Assembly: GCA_037957365.1 (NCBI GenBank)
Contig: JARHVA010007807.1
Span: 76,001-140,000, forward strand
Direction of reading: 5' to 3'
Origin: Torreya grandis
Taxonomy: Eukaryota > Streptophyta > Pinopsida > Cupressales > Taxaceae
Length of the DNA: 64,000 bases
Both the position numbers and the translations under genes were made by a program. Positions within the stretch are counted from its first letter, which is position 1; each line of letters begins with the position of its first letter. Below are positions 13,576 to 27,256 of the stretch, in pieces. The notes under the pieces were generated by a model. It did not search any database. It had not been told where the DNA came from and was given only the letters and a program-made list of their open reading frames with translations.

Positions 13576-13918
13576 TGTTAAATTTTTAAGTTATATTTGT
13601 AAAATAAAAAGTTAAAAATAAATTTACATATTTAAATTGAATAATATTCATGTATTTTTGTGTGTTTTATGACGAGACTTTGCCTTTAACATGACAACTA
13701 GGTAGTGGACCAACCCCTACTACATTTATCTATGTTAGTACGACACCATAGACATTTATAGAGGTAAGATTTCAAGTGAATCTTATATACTCTAAATGTA
13801 CATTCATATACCTTAATTACATCATTGGTAGATTTTGTGTAAGAAAATATAAAATACCTAATATAATTTTGTTGGACTTTTTATTATTTGATGTATTAAC
13901 ATGGATTGGTGTAGTTTT

Positions 13919-14072
13919 AGAAACTCATCCTCCATCTCAACTTTTTTGCTTTAATTTTGACTTTCAAACTATGTTTTCAATAACCAAAATAGCGAGTTGA
14001 ATATTTGACTGATATCCCATTATATGTATTTACCATAGCGGGTCAATCCCAATCAATAGGATTGTGTGTGTG

Positions 14073-14107
<35 letters not shown>

Positions 14108-14252
14108 GTTAGAAACTCATCCTCCATCTCAACTTTCTTGCTTTAATTTTGACTTTCAAACTATGTTTTGAATAACCAAAATAGCGAGTTGAATATTTGA
14201 TTGATATCCCATCATATGTATTTACCATAGTGGGTCAATCCCAATCAATAGA

Positions 14253-14345
<93 letters not shown>
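13919..14345 (+). repeat. 192-bp tandem duplication, each copy ending in (GT)n(AT)n
   Basis: Copy 1 (13919-14110) and copy 2 (14111-14345) both begin AGAAACTCATCCTCCATCTC and share about 150 bases with roughly seven differences, most of them C/T or G/A. Both end in GT then AT runs, but copy 2 has far longer ones (about 14257-14345), so the microsatellites changed length after the duplication. Confidence 0.85.
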
Positions 14346-14349
<4 letters not shown>

Positions 14350-16974
14350 CATTTGATAAAATTTATATGGTACAATATATTTCCATCAATTTCCCAATCG
14401 AGCATATAATGTCTTCATCAATATGCACACCACTCCTTTCTTTTAAATATTGGCTTCATAGCCAGCCACTTGATTCTTTGGTATCCTAATCACATATATT
14501 AGTTCAATATCTATTATCAATATCCAAAATTTTCATAGATATAAATTCAATTACCATCAATTCCAATTGAGTGCAACAATTTCATCTCTATCTATGGAGT
14601 TATAAATTTAGATGGTATATCCTCTTGATCCCTTTATACCTAGTCAATCCTAATTTCCAACCAGAATCTATTAGTAGAGTAATATAGAGCAGGAAATTAT
14701 ATCCCATTGGTTTTTTGGGAGAGAATCAACTATAAACTATAGCCTATATGTATATGGCATAGGCCTTATAACCATGTACAAATAGGGGACCTCAACTCCA
14801 TATAAATAGATGGGGTTGAGTAGTTTTTTTTCACCACCTACTTTATGGTCCCAAAGACCTAATATATCTCATTAGGGGAGAGGGCCTATCTATATCCATG
14901 CACTTTTATCACTTAAGTGACATGCTGACTCTATAAGACTATAACACCTTTCATCAGGAAAGTCCCCCTAAAATGAATATTCAGTGTCAACAAGACTATA
15001 ACACCCTTTGTTGACCTCAACCTACTTGCACTATATACATATAAACATTCCATTGTAAAAATTGAGGGAAATATAAGGATACATAGTCAACCTAATGTCA
15101 CCTATGGGGAAACCAAAATCATGCACTTGTAAAGAAGATTGTCCACTCATTCTTTTCTCTACAATATTTAGTTATATTTTTTATATGTTTCTTTATATTT
15201 TAATGAGACTTATTGTATAAGGTTATAAACACTTTTAAAAGTCTCAAGTATACATGCCCCCCATAAAATCAACCTATCACTCTAGGTGTCTTAACCTGAT
15301 TAAAACTCAATTTACAAACTTCTCAACAAACACTTATACAGGTTACTTGTCTTATCACAATGACTATTTGTAAAGACTCTTTGATCACACCAATACTTAG
15401 TTGGACTAAAAATTAATAAATGTTAGTAAGTAGAGTTTCAAGGTGTTAACATGATCAAAATTTTCAAAATAAATAAATTTAGACACTATAACTCATAAGA
15501 CTATCCTCAACTTTACCAAGTCACTGCCTTAAGATAATTAGGCCTAATGACAAAGTAATTAAGTCAAAATCTGAAATACATCTCAACAAAGATATAAAAG
15601 CATCCAAACTAGTGTATATAGGTGTATTAAGGATGTTTTAGCACCTAAATTGAATTAAATTACTCAATTTCACAAAATTCACTCAAAAATCCTCCCTCAT
15701 TGTCTTGTCATTCTCCCTCATGAAACTAGCATTTCTTGCCTTCAATGTGGTATTACAAGTCAAATGTTTCACATATCCACTTCTCACATTCATGCTTCCT
15801 ATGACCTCATTAGATTTTTTCATATCTTATGCAAGACTATGTTTGTTACTAACTTGTTGAATCAATGAATTGCCCAAGTTATTAATTATTAAGTTGTTTA
15901 TTTAGCTAATGGCTAGGGTGGACACTCCTCCATCAATATGAGTCGAGATAGACGTGGGAATTCTACTATAATGTCATATACACAGGCACTCATTGAGGTA
16001 TGTATATTCACTTGTAATTTTGAATTGTAATTTAGTACTTTTGTTTTAATAATTTTATTATATACTTTGGCAAATATAACTTATATGCACGAATGTATTG
16101 TGTATGTAGGGATGTCATATGACATTTGATAGTCCAATTCAAATGACTAATGGCATAGATCCTCATGTTTATTAATCATTTGGCATGATAATTCATGTAT
16201 TTGATCTTAGCATTGACCTAGTCAAACATCAAAGGCAAATTGAGAAGGACCATGAGATTGCGGATAGTGAATGTTTAAATGATTTTTTTATTATAGCTTA
16301 AAACATGAGTTTTTAAAATTGGTTTCATGTATACTTGTTAATTTTATAATATTTTTTGTATTTGAAAATTTTAATCTACAAGTGAACTATAAGTGTAGTA
16401 CCCATAGTTAAACCTTATAGAAATCCAAGTCATTTAGGATATCTCCATCTACAAGCAGGGCATCTCAGGGAGAGTTTTTGAAGAAGAAGGCAAAGAGAGG
16501 GAGACTATTTGATGATTAGGATGTTATAGATGATGTAATGTTTTTATATACCTATATGGAAATGTACACATTTTTTTCATTGTACATGTGTATATGATGT
16601 ATTCACCTAACATTAGGTACTATGTTGTTAGACATGATGTAAATTTGTGTATGCCTATGGCAATGCATGTATTATTGACATGATATGCTTATGCATGGCA
16701 TGCATACATGGCATTCTTATTTGTAAATGAATATTTAAGAAAACCAATGAATTAAATCTTGTTTGAATTTATTTTGTTTAGAGTATTATAAATGATTGTT
16801 TTTGAAGTATTCTTAAGGATTACAAATTTTATGAGATTGAGAATAACTTGTTAGGATAATTTTGTAAATCAGACCCTTATAAGAAATAATGAATATTAGT
16901 GATTGTATTTAAATTATGCTTGTATGATGATGAAAAGGTATGGAGGATAAGTTTAAAAAAACATTTTTATCTGG
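14346..16974. other. Unassigned AT-rich stretch
   Basis: No intact coding sequence. Around 15910-16520 there are short coding-like pieces on the plus strand separated by intron-like AT-rich DNA, including a Lys/Arg-rich piece near 16450-16510, but no domain was recognised. The rest shows nothing beyond AT-rich DNA. Confidence 0.4.
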
Positions 16975-18745
16975 TTCTAAATCCAACTGATCATGTTCAC
17001 TTATTATGGTTTGATTTTAATCTGGTTCTAAACCCAACTATTTTGGAACATAGAAACACTGATAACAAATATTGTCAAAGTTGAAGCTACGGTCTAAGAA
17101 CTCAATTTCCAATGCTTATTGGATGAAAATTATCACTTTAAACATGTTTTAAGGGGATAATAATGTATAGGAATAGGTGCTTGTCTTCCCATCTATCCCA
17201 GTTGACAAACCCACCACTCATTCTGGGCTCAAGAATGCCCTTCCTAATACAAGAAAGATGTTTATTTTTAGCCTAACTTCAGGCATGCATAAATATAAAA
17301 ATGTAATTCATGTGGTGGAACCATAATATCCTTCATGTTCATGTTAAATACCTCCAATTTCACCTTGAATCTAGTTTTATTAACATATAAGATCAATCCA
17401 TGGCAAAAGTTGTAGTAACAGGTCCTAAAATGTAACTTTTGGCAGTGAAGAGACAACGTAGTGACCTCTAACTAGAAATTTTACTTCTAGAATTGGAAAG
17501 TGAAAATAAACCATTTTTAACACACATATATATGAAAATTACATGTACTACAATGACTGTGACATCTAATTCCACCTACAAGTCATTTCACTACTGTTTT
17601 GGAGCATAGAAACACTGACAATAAATGTTATCAAAGTTGAAGCTATGATTCAAGAACTCAATTTTTGATGCTTGTTAGTTGAAAATTGGAATTTAAAACA
17701 TGTTTTTAGGGGTATATAATGTCTAGGACCATGTTTTATCCTCCCATCTATCCCGGTTTACAAATCAACCATCCATGCTAGGCTCAAGAATGCCCTTCCC
17801 AATACAAGAAATATGTTGATTTCTAGCCTGACTTCAGGCATGCATAATGTAAGTCATATGTAGGAACCATAAAATTCCTCATGTTCATGGTAAATCTATA
17901 TAATTTAACCTTTAATCTATTTTTAATCACCTCTAATATCAATCCATGGCAAAAGTTGCAGTAATGGGTCCTAAAATGCAACTTTTTAGCAATGAAGAGA
18001 CAACTTATTGACCTCCAACTAGAAATTTTTCCTTTGAGACTAATAGGTGAAAATACACCAATTCAAGAAAATTTATATAGTAAAATTACATATTTTATAA
18101 TTATTTTGACATCTAATTCCACCTACAAGTGCATTTTTACTACTTATCTTGAGCATGGAAATGCTAATAGCAAATATTGTTAAAGTTGAAGCTACGGTCT
18201 AAGAACTTAATTTCCAATACTTGTTGGTTGAAAATTGGAACTACCAACATGTCTATAGGGGTGTATAATGTCCAAGAACAATTTATTGGCTTTCCATATA
18301 CCCTGGTTGACAAACCCACCACCTATTTTAGGCTCAAGAATGTCCTTCCTAATATAAGAAAGATGTCAATTTTTAGCTTAAGTTCAGACATGCATAAAAC
18401 CAAAACTATAAGTTATATCGAGGAACCATATGATCATTATTATGTATGATAAATACCTCTAATTACACCTTGAATATATTTTAAATCACCTTTAAGAGAA
18501 ATTTTTTGTAGAAGTTGTAGTAATGAGTCCTAAAATGTAACTTTTTGGTAGTGAAGAGATAACTTGTTGACCTCCAACTAGGAATTTTGCCTCCAAGACT
18601 AACAGGTGCAAATACACTACTTCAATCATGTCTATATATAAAAACTACACATTCTCCAATGATCATGACATTTAATTCCACCTGTAAGTGCATTTTCACT
18701 GCTATTCTAGAGTATAAAAACACTGACAACAAATGTGTTTGAAAG
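16975..18745 (-). repeat. Satellite array 2: inverted, diverged copies of the ~555-bp monomer
   Basis: About three tandem copies. A landmark like TAGAAACACTGA recurs near 17051, 17607, 18156 and 18715, giving periods of about 556, 549 and 559. Other conserved blocks are CTCAAGAATGCCCTTCC.AATACAAGAAA, TTCAGGCATGCATAA and GTCCTAAAATG.AACTTTT. Reverse-complementing array 1 gives matching blocks in the same order (its GAGGC/CTTCC block, its TCTGAAGTT block, its CTAAAATGTTA block). The two arrays are therefore the same family in opposite orientation with the same monomer length. The first copy is partial. Confidence 0.8.
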
Positions 18746-19021
18746 GCTACAAGGAGAAATAAACTTGTCATGAGCAATTGTTTAAGAGCATAGAAATATC
18801 AAGTAATTTTAGTAATATTCTCTTAGTTTCAATAATATAAAATTCTTTACTAACAATGCCAACCACATGAAGGTAGAAGCTATTTTGGCACTACTAACCT
18901 ATAAAAAATGATAGTAGTAAGTAATTAAAGATGAAATTTATGCACATACTACCTACAAAATCAAAAACATTTGGAAAAATTGATTACATATAAATTTTAC
19001 AAGTCAACATACCTATGCATT

Positions 19022-19832
19022 TCAATCCAAAAAACCTCTTGGATCTACTCTAATCTTGATAGTATCAAAAATAGCTTCATGGTCTGACTCACAAACTTTC
19101 CATAGATTCTTGTTTTTTGGCCTCCCATGATATTTTTATAATTAAATATTCATTACAAGAACCAAATTTGAATAGTGCAGTATCTTCTTGTGTGTTTGAA
19201 AGTCTTAAAACAACCATACATTGGAATTTTTTATAGGATATTTCTGAAGTCAAGTTCCAATGACTACCACAGACCTAGTGAGATAATCAATGTTTTCTCC
19301 ATCTATGACTAGGGAAGTCATTTTTTTATTTCCATCTACACACTGACATAAGTAGTAATTTGTTCCCTCTTCATTGTCCTTGTCTATAATAACTACAAAA
19401 ACATGTCCTACATCATAAAAAACAATTTTTAATGACACTATGAAGATAGATTATGAGAATAGATAGTACATAAAGATTAATCTTCTACCTAGTTGTACTA
19501 GATTAGATATATGGTTAAAGTAATGTGATGATGTCATGTCTATAAGCTGTAATGCTGCTAGAACCTAATATGTGTTGATTAGAATTAGATATTTGGAACT
19601 CCAGTCATCCACCCATTCTTTTGATGCACACTCATTCCAAATAGAGTCCATGCATGCAGAACAAAATCATGCTAAGTATTGCATATGAATAGTTCAAGAA
19701 CCCACATTTGAGCTAAGAAATGAGTAGAACACACTTGAACCTATTAGATTCAAACAATCCTCATAATTTGCCAAATAGTTTTCCTCCATTAACCAAAAAT
19801 GTCTATGAATAGTATAATTTACTTGAGCACCA
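19022..19832 (-). pseudogene. C-terminal part of an uncharacterised plant protein relic, cut by Copia 1
   Basis: This continues the minus-strand relic at 27252-29513 after the insertion. From the Copia junction the frames read a segment with HRHFWLMEENY, then a Cys-containing part (FCSACMDSIWNEC). Near 19438-19250 comes an open piece with VFVVIIDKDNEEG, TNYYLCQCVDG and SVVVIGT, and finally NLWKVCESDHEAIF up to the likely stop at 19024-19022. I recall the same order of motifs in long uncharacterised proteins of liverworts, ferns and gymnosperms; this is memory, not a search. Several in-frame stops and frame changes show it is dead. No function is known to me. Confidence 0.65.
19828..19832. repeat. 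Target-site duplication of Copia 1, left (CACCA)
   Basis: CACCA directly precedes the TG of the 5' LTR and is repeated exactly at 27252-27256 after the 3' LTR. A 5-bp duplication is standard for Ty1/Copia integration. Confidence 0.9.
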
Positions 19833-20851
19833 TGTTGGAAATATTGTCATTGATGTCAAAGGTCTAACATTATTGGTGATAAATGCCCCATTGCATTTAA
19901 TAGTATTTTTAATATTCATATCTTAGCTAATATGTGTTAATATTTATTTAATATTAATGAATATATTTTTGGTTGTATATAAGTCAAAAGAGGGCCCATG
20001 GAGAAGTCAAAGAGTCATGAGGTAAAAGATGAAAGAGGAATGGGATACATTTTCTCATGAAGAGTCACCTTGAGGAGCTCCAAGAGTCACCATGTGAAGA
20101 TAAAAGAGGTATGGCACATTTTTCCATGAAGGGACACTTTGAGGAATATGAAAATTCACCAAGATAAAGACAAAAGAAGAAAGGATGCTTTTGCTTATGA
20201 AGGGTCACCATATGAATTTTCAAATGCAAGGATAGAAAGGGTCATGTAAGTTTGGCACCATTTTATATGAGGATTGAAGGGTCATAAAGGGTAAAGGCCA
20301 AAGTTCATTTGGAAAGCTATAAATAAAGGATTGATAAGCCATTTTAAATATACAAGAGAGTGTATGGTTTGTATTTGTTTTCAAAGAGAGAAAAGTAGGA
20401 GATATTGTAGAGTTCTATCATTTGTTGAGTAAGCAACATTGAGAGATAGTTGTGTTTTATAGACAAGAGGCATTGGTGCCCCTGTGGGTTGGTGCCCATG
20501 AATTTTGTAAGGGGTCGGTGCTCCTATGGGTTAGTGATCACAAATAGTTGTTGTGTTGGTGCTTGCCAAAGGGGTTGGTGCTCCTATAAGTTGGTGCTTA
20601 TGAACTTTGTATTTTGAGTTGGTGCTCATTCAATTACTTGAGATTGTTCTCCATGGTTTTTCTCACTTTAGGTTTCCACATAAAAATTTGGTGTCTCTAT
20701 CTCTCTCTCGTGTGTGGTGTAAATTATTATTTCAATTTTATTGCATTTCTTGAATGTATGATTGAGTGGTTAAAGAAAAGAAATTAGATTAAATAAAAGA
20801 TATATAATATATTGATTCACCCCCCCCTCTCAGTATATTTCATGATTAACA
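19833..20851 (+). mobile_element. Copia 1, 5' LTR (1019 bp)
   Basis: It begins TGTTGGAAATATTG and ends ATGATTAACA. It matches the 3' LTR at 26131-27251, with about 14 mismatches in the first ~240 bases by eye. It holds a TATA box (TATAAATAA, 20318-20326), a minisatellite of GGTTGGTGCTCCT-like units (about 20470-20640), and a short CT-rich tract (about 20694-20712). In the 3' LTR that tract has grown to 61 TC units, which explains most of the length difference. Confidence 0.95.
20318..20326 (+). promoter_or_regulatory. TATA box in the 5' LTR
   Basis: TATAAATAA in the context AAGCTATAAATAAAGG, about 490 bases into the LTR, where the U3 promoter of a Copia element is expected. The same site is kept in the 3' LTR at 26616-26624. 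Confidence 0.7.
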
Positions 20852-20853
20852 AT

Positions 20854-20868
20854 TGGTATCAAAACAAG
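20854..20868 (+). promoter_or_regulatory. Primer-binding site of Copia 1
   Basis: TGGTATCAAAACAAG starts two bases after the 5' LTR and resembles the usual plant Copia site complementary to initiator tRNA-Met (TGGTATCAGAGC), with G-to-A changes. Confidence 0.85.
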
Positions 20869-20913
20869 TTCCTTTTGAAAAAAATTTATAGCTTGAAGGA
20901 AGATAAGGAAAGC

Positions 20914-22850
20914 ATGATGGCTGGATCACATGAAGGATTTTCTACAAATAAGGCACCTTTGTTTGATGGGATGAATTATGTTTTTTTAGCATAAGGATGA
21001 ATACATATTTGATGGCCCTTAGATTCAACATATGGAAAGCAGTGGTGGAGGAATATGAAGAGCCACATACACTTGTAACTACTCTAGTAGAAAAAAATGC
21101 AAGTGAAAATAATGCTAAAGCTTTAAATGTTATTTTATATGGTTTATGTGAATCAAAATTTGTTAAATTTATGCAATGTAAGTCTAAACATGAAACTTGG
21201 GTAAAACTCAAGAATATTTACAAAGGTGATAGAAAGGTTCAGCAAGCTAAGCTTTAGACTTTCAGAAGATAGTTTGAAATTTTGAAGATGGAAGAAGAAG
21301 AAAATATAGCAAGTTATCTCTTGCAGGTTGATCAAATAGTCAATCAGATTCAAGGTCTTGGAGAAAATTTAAAAGAGTTGACTGTGGTTCAAAATGTTTT
21401 GAGATCTCTACCATTGAGATATGATGTGAAATTTGTGGCAATTGAAGAGATGAAGAATTTATCCAAGCTAAAGATGGATGAGCTTCATGGTATTCTTACG
21501 ATATATGAGATGCAAACTGAACAAAATAAGCCTTCAAAGAGAGAAGTGGATTTCAAGACATCAAAAAAAGAGAAGGCTAAAATTCAAGAATCAAGTGATA
21601 ATTCTAGCAATGATGAAGATGACAATGGAGCTCTATTCATTCGCAAGCTGAAAAAGGGCACAAGTAAATATCAAGGAAAATTACCTTTTAAAAATTTAAA
21701 TTATGGAAATATTGGACATTTTGTAGCTAAATGACGTAATAAGGGTAATGACAATAATGAAGAAGGAAAGTCTACATATAAGAAGAATTTTAAAGACAAA
21801 TTCAAGAAGAGATTTGAGAAGAAGACTTTGTATTCTAAAGATCCTAGCTTAGCTGAAGATAGTGGAGTCAGTGACTCAGAAGAAGAAAAGATTCTATTCA
21901 TGGCCAAACATGAAGATGCCTCTTCAGGAAAAAGTATAAATGATCAAGAAGAAGAACAAGATGAAGCTAAAGTGAATCTGGAAGGAGAACTCATTTTTAC
22001 CTTACAAGAGTTAAAAACTCTTGAAAATAAGAATCAAAGATTAAAGCTCCAGATCGAGAAAAATGAAAAAGAGTCAAAAGAAATAATTAAAGATCTACAA
22101 GCACACTTTAAAGAAGCCAAGAAGAATGAATAAGATCTAATGGCACAATTAAAAATAGTAAGTAAAGAATTTTAATGGTATGTTATTGAAATTACTTCTT
22201 TAAAAGTATATCTTAATAAAACAAATAAAGCAATCAATGATAGAGCAGCCAATGATTCAAAATTTGAGAATAACACTAATATGTTGAATAAGATATTAGA
22301 AAATCAAAGATCAATGTCAGATAAGATAGGTATTGGATTTGAAAAGGAGAAAAGGTCACTACTTTCATAGACAAGGGAAAAGGAAAGAGCTATGTTTAAG
22401 CTCTTATAAAAGAAGAAATAAAAAAGGAAGAAGTTAAGAATATAGAGGACATTTCAAACAAAGAAGGCTAAAGGGAACAGAGCTATAATAGGCAATCAGG
22501 TCATAGATACAAAAATAAGTCCTATTTTTATGGTTAATATTTTTATTGTAATGGATATTGTCATAAGAAATTAGAATGTTGAAAAAGAGTTAACAATTTT
22601 AGAAATAAGGAGAAGAAAAGTCATGCAGAATCAAGCAAAAGCCACAACTCTTTTACTCCTCTATCAAGCTTTTATGAAGAGGCCATAAAATGTTACAAGT
22701 GATATAAATTTGGAAACATAGCCTAATATTATAGAAGTGTGTTTGAGGTAGTCAAGAAAGACCAGAGTTTCAAGGCTCTAATCATTAAGAAGAAAGCTCA
22801 GACATGTTCTTCGCAAAAGAAACAACCTTAAAAATCTATGTTGGTATAGA
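20914..22850 (+). pseudogene. Copia 1 gag relic
   Basis: Capsid/nucleocapsid part of the polyprotein. ATG at 20914 follows the PBS closely and starts MMAGSHEGF, then FDGMNY, the conserved Copia gag opening. A one-base loss near 20985 shifts the frame, and the next frame continues MNTYLMALRFNIWKAV. Two in-frame stops (near 21255 and 21270) stand where Gln is expected, then EEEENIASYLLQVDQI and VLRSLPLRYD follow. The first zinc knuckle (about 21690-21735) has lost its cysteines (NLNYG.IGHFVAK then TGA). Next come an acidic stretch with SDSEEEK, a long Lys/Glu-rich coiled-coil region (about 21980-22350) and a second damaged knuckle near 22690-22735. Many stops; non-functional. Confidence 0.88.
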
Positions 22851-22855
22851 TAGCT

Positions 22856-25800
22856 TTGCATACAAGAAATGAAGAAAAGCCATGGTTCATTGACAATGGA
22901 TGTTCGAGGCACATGATAGGAGACAAGAGTAAGTCCATAACCTTGAAGAAGATCAATGGTGGCACAATGAAATTTGAAGACAATACTACTGCCAAAATTG
23001 TTGGAAAAGGTACACTAAGTTTGGATAATGGTAGAACTAAAACTAAAAATGTTTTATATGTAGACGGTCTTAAGCATAATATTTTGAGTGTAAGTCAAAT
23101 GTGTGATCAGAGGCACACACTAAAGTTTTATGTAGAAGGTTTTGAAATTAGAATAAAATATTCAGATGTATTGGTTGCAGATGCTCAGAGAACAAGCAAT
23201 AACTTGTATATGCTATCAGACATCAAAGCTCAAAGATGTTTGAGTCAGATTGAAGAAAGTTTGATATGGCATAGAAGAATGGGATGCATGAATTTTGACA
23301 ATTTTATCAACATCAGCAAAAATCAAGAAGTCAAAAATCTTCCAAAGATTACAAAGCCATCTAACACGCTTTGTGAACCTTGTCAACATGGGAAGCAGGC
23401 TAGAAGGCAATTCAAAACAAAAGAGTACTCGACCACTCAGATGTTAGAGCTTGTTCACACTGACCTATGTGGACCTATGAGAACTCAAAGTACTAAAAGT
23501 GAGAAATATTTTATGTTGATTATTGATGATTTTTCATGTATGACTTGGGTAATGTTTTTAAAGAAAAAATCAGAAGCATTTTTCAAAGCATTCAAAGCAT
23601 TAGTTGAGAATGAAACTAGTTTCAAGATTAAGTATCTAAGATCAAATTGAGGAGGAGAATTCATGTCAGATCAATTTATTGAGTTTTGTGAAGATCATGG
23701 AATAAATATACATTATTTAGTATCTAGAACTCCCCAACAAAATGGAATAGTTGAACGAAAAAATAGAATAGTTCAGGAGATGGTGAGCACAATTATAAAT
23801 GAATCCAAGATAGTAGATAAATATTGGAGAGAGGTGGTTGATACAATAGTACATAATTAGAATAGAGAATTATTGAGAGTCAATAGTGACAAGTCTCCTT
23901 ATGAGCCATGGAAAGACAAACCAGCAATTGTTGATTATTTCAAAGTTTTTGGCAGCATATGCTTCATAAAGAGAACTAATGAAAAATATGGTAAGTTTGA
24001 ATCCAGAGCAGATGAAGGTATATTTCTTGGTTATTCTTAAAAAATTAAATATTATAAATGTTATAACAAAATAATCAAGAAAATTGTTGAAAGTGCAAGT
24101 GTCAGGATAGAAGAAGATGGAACACAAAGAATCAGTGATCTAGTAGACATTCATGAAATCATTGAAGAGGAAGGTTTTGAAGAATTAGATGAAGATGAGG
24201 AAAAGGAGAAAAAAGGCACCAAAAATCCATCCAAATATGTTTAGATAAATCATAATGAAAGTGACATCATCAGAGACATACATGAATGAGTTCTCATGAT
24301 AAGAATGATGGTAGGTAAATATGAGCAAGTTAATTTCTCTTTGTTATCCAAAATTCAGCCTAGAACTTTTTCTGAAGATAGACATGATAAGCATTGGGTT
24401 AAGGCTATGGATGAAGAAAAAAATCAAATAGAAAAAAATGATACTTGGGAATTAGTGCCTATACCAAAAGATCATAATGTGATAGGAAAAAAATAGGTTT
24501 ATAGAAATAAGTTAAATGAAAATGGAGAAGTGACCAGAAATAAAGCAAGATTAGTATGTAAAGGATATGCTCAGATTGAGGGAATAGATTTTGAATAAAC
24601 TTTTGCACCAATGGAAAGGTTAGAGGCTATTATAATGTTTCTTGCATATGTGGTAATTAAAAATTTCAAAGTGTTTCAGATGGATGTCAAATATACCTTC
24701 CTGAATGAGAATTTTGAAGAAGAGGTCTACATTGAGCAGCATGAGGGATTTATTCTCTCAAATATTAGTAACCACGTATGCAGATTAAAGAAAACATTGT
24801 ATGGATTGAAACAAGCTCTCAAAGTTTGGTATGTAAGACTTGATAAGTACCTACAAGATCAAGGTTTGAAGAGAGAATTTGTTGATAGTAATCTCTACAT
24901 CAAAAATAGAAGGTGAACATCAATTGATTGTTGTGGTATATGTTGATGATATCATTTTTGGAGGAAATATTGAAAATATGAAAAAAGAATTTTTTGATAG
25001 AATGCAAAAAGAATTTGAGATGTCTATGCTTTGAGAATTATCATTTTTCTTAAGATTACAAATATTTTAGTTAGAAAAAGGAATTTTCATATCTCAAAGT
25101 AAATATGCCAAGGAAATGTTGAAGAAATTTGGTTTTGAGGATTGTGCACCAGTTGGCACACCAATGTGTATAGAAAATAAGGTGAGCAAGGATGAAGATT
25201 CAACTATTACAGATCAATCTTTGTATAGATCTATGATTGGTAGTCTTTTATAATTGATAACATCAAGGCTAAAAATCATGCATGCAGTATGTATGGTTAC
25301 AAGATATCAATCATCTCTAAAAGATAGTCATGTTTAGTTGGTGAAGAGAATATTCAAATATATCAAGGGGACATTGGATTATATATTATGGTATCCCATA
25401 GATAGAGATTTCACTTTGGTTGCTTATACAGATTCAGATTGGGTAGGGTACTTGGATGATAGAAAGAGTACAAGTGGAGGAGATTTCTTCTTTGATGATA
25501 GCTTAGTATCATGGCTAAGAAAGAAGTAGAATTTAGTATCACTTTCTATAGCAGAAGAAAAATATATTTTAGCAGTATTATGTTTTACTCAAGTGCTTTG
25601 GATGAAGCAAACTTTGGAAGATATCAAGGTAAAGTATGATGAACCTATTTCTATTTTTTGTGATAACATAAGTGCTATAAATATTTTGAATAATCCAGTG
25701 ATACATTCAAGAACAAAACATATTCCCACTAGATATTACTTCTTAAGAGAGTAGGATGTAGATCAAAAGGTTAAGATGGAATATATCAATAATATAGAGT

Positions 25801-25889
25801 AGATTTTAAATATTTTCACAAAGGCACTACCAAAAGACACATTTGAGTATCTGCAAATGAAGCTAGGAGTAATTTATTTTACTTCCTAA
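22856..25889 (+). pseudogene. Copia 1 pol relic (protease, integrase, RT, RNase H)
   Basis: Domain order is Ty1/Copia. The protease has WFIDNGCSRHM, with DNG (22892-22900) in place of the usual D-S/T-G. The GAG-pre-integrase part has LIWHRRMGCMNF. Integrase has LVHTDLCGP, IIDDFS and GGEFMSDQF, then RTPQQNGIVERKN. The RVT_2 RT has TWELVPIPKD, FQMDVKYTFLNE, LYGLKQAL and an intact YVDD (24939-24950). RNase H has AYTDSDWVGY, KSTSGG and CDNISAIN. One frame runs to about 24905, then an extra A in an A5 run (24902-24906) shifts it; the second frame ends with TAA at 25887-25889. About 20 premature stops, mostly TAG/TAA, plus a TGA at the place of an expected Arg (near 23648). Confidence 0.93.
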
Positions 25890-26117
25890 CATTGAGGTTC
25901 AACATCAGTTGAGGGGGAGCTAATTATTAGCTCTAATTAGGCCCTTTTCCATTGATGTCAAAAGGGGAGAATAATAGGTATAGGTATAGGTGTAGAAACA
26001 AGTACAGGGAATAGATATAGGTTGTTATAGTAAGGAGGAGTTACTGCATGTTTTTTATATGGCAGTATGTGTAGGTTTCAAGATGTGGTAGTTTTAGTTT
26101 GAGGTTGCCATAAATGA

Positions 26118-26130
26118 CAAAGGGGGATAT
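26118..26130 (+). promoter_or_regulatory. Polypurine tract of Copia 1
   Basis: CAAAGGGGGATAT directly before the 3' LTR, the plus-strand priming site. The identical 13-mer (reverse-complemented) precedes the 3' LTR of Copia 2 at 53897-53909, which supports a shared lineage. Confidence 0.88.
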
Positions 26131-27251
<1,121 letters not shown>

Positions 27252-27256
27252 CACCA
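27252..27256. repeat. Target-site duplication of Copia 1, right (CACCA)
   Basis: Exact copy of 19828-19832, next to the CA end of the 3' LTR. Confidence 0.9.
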
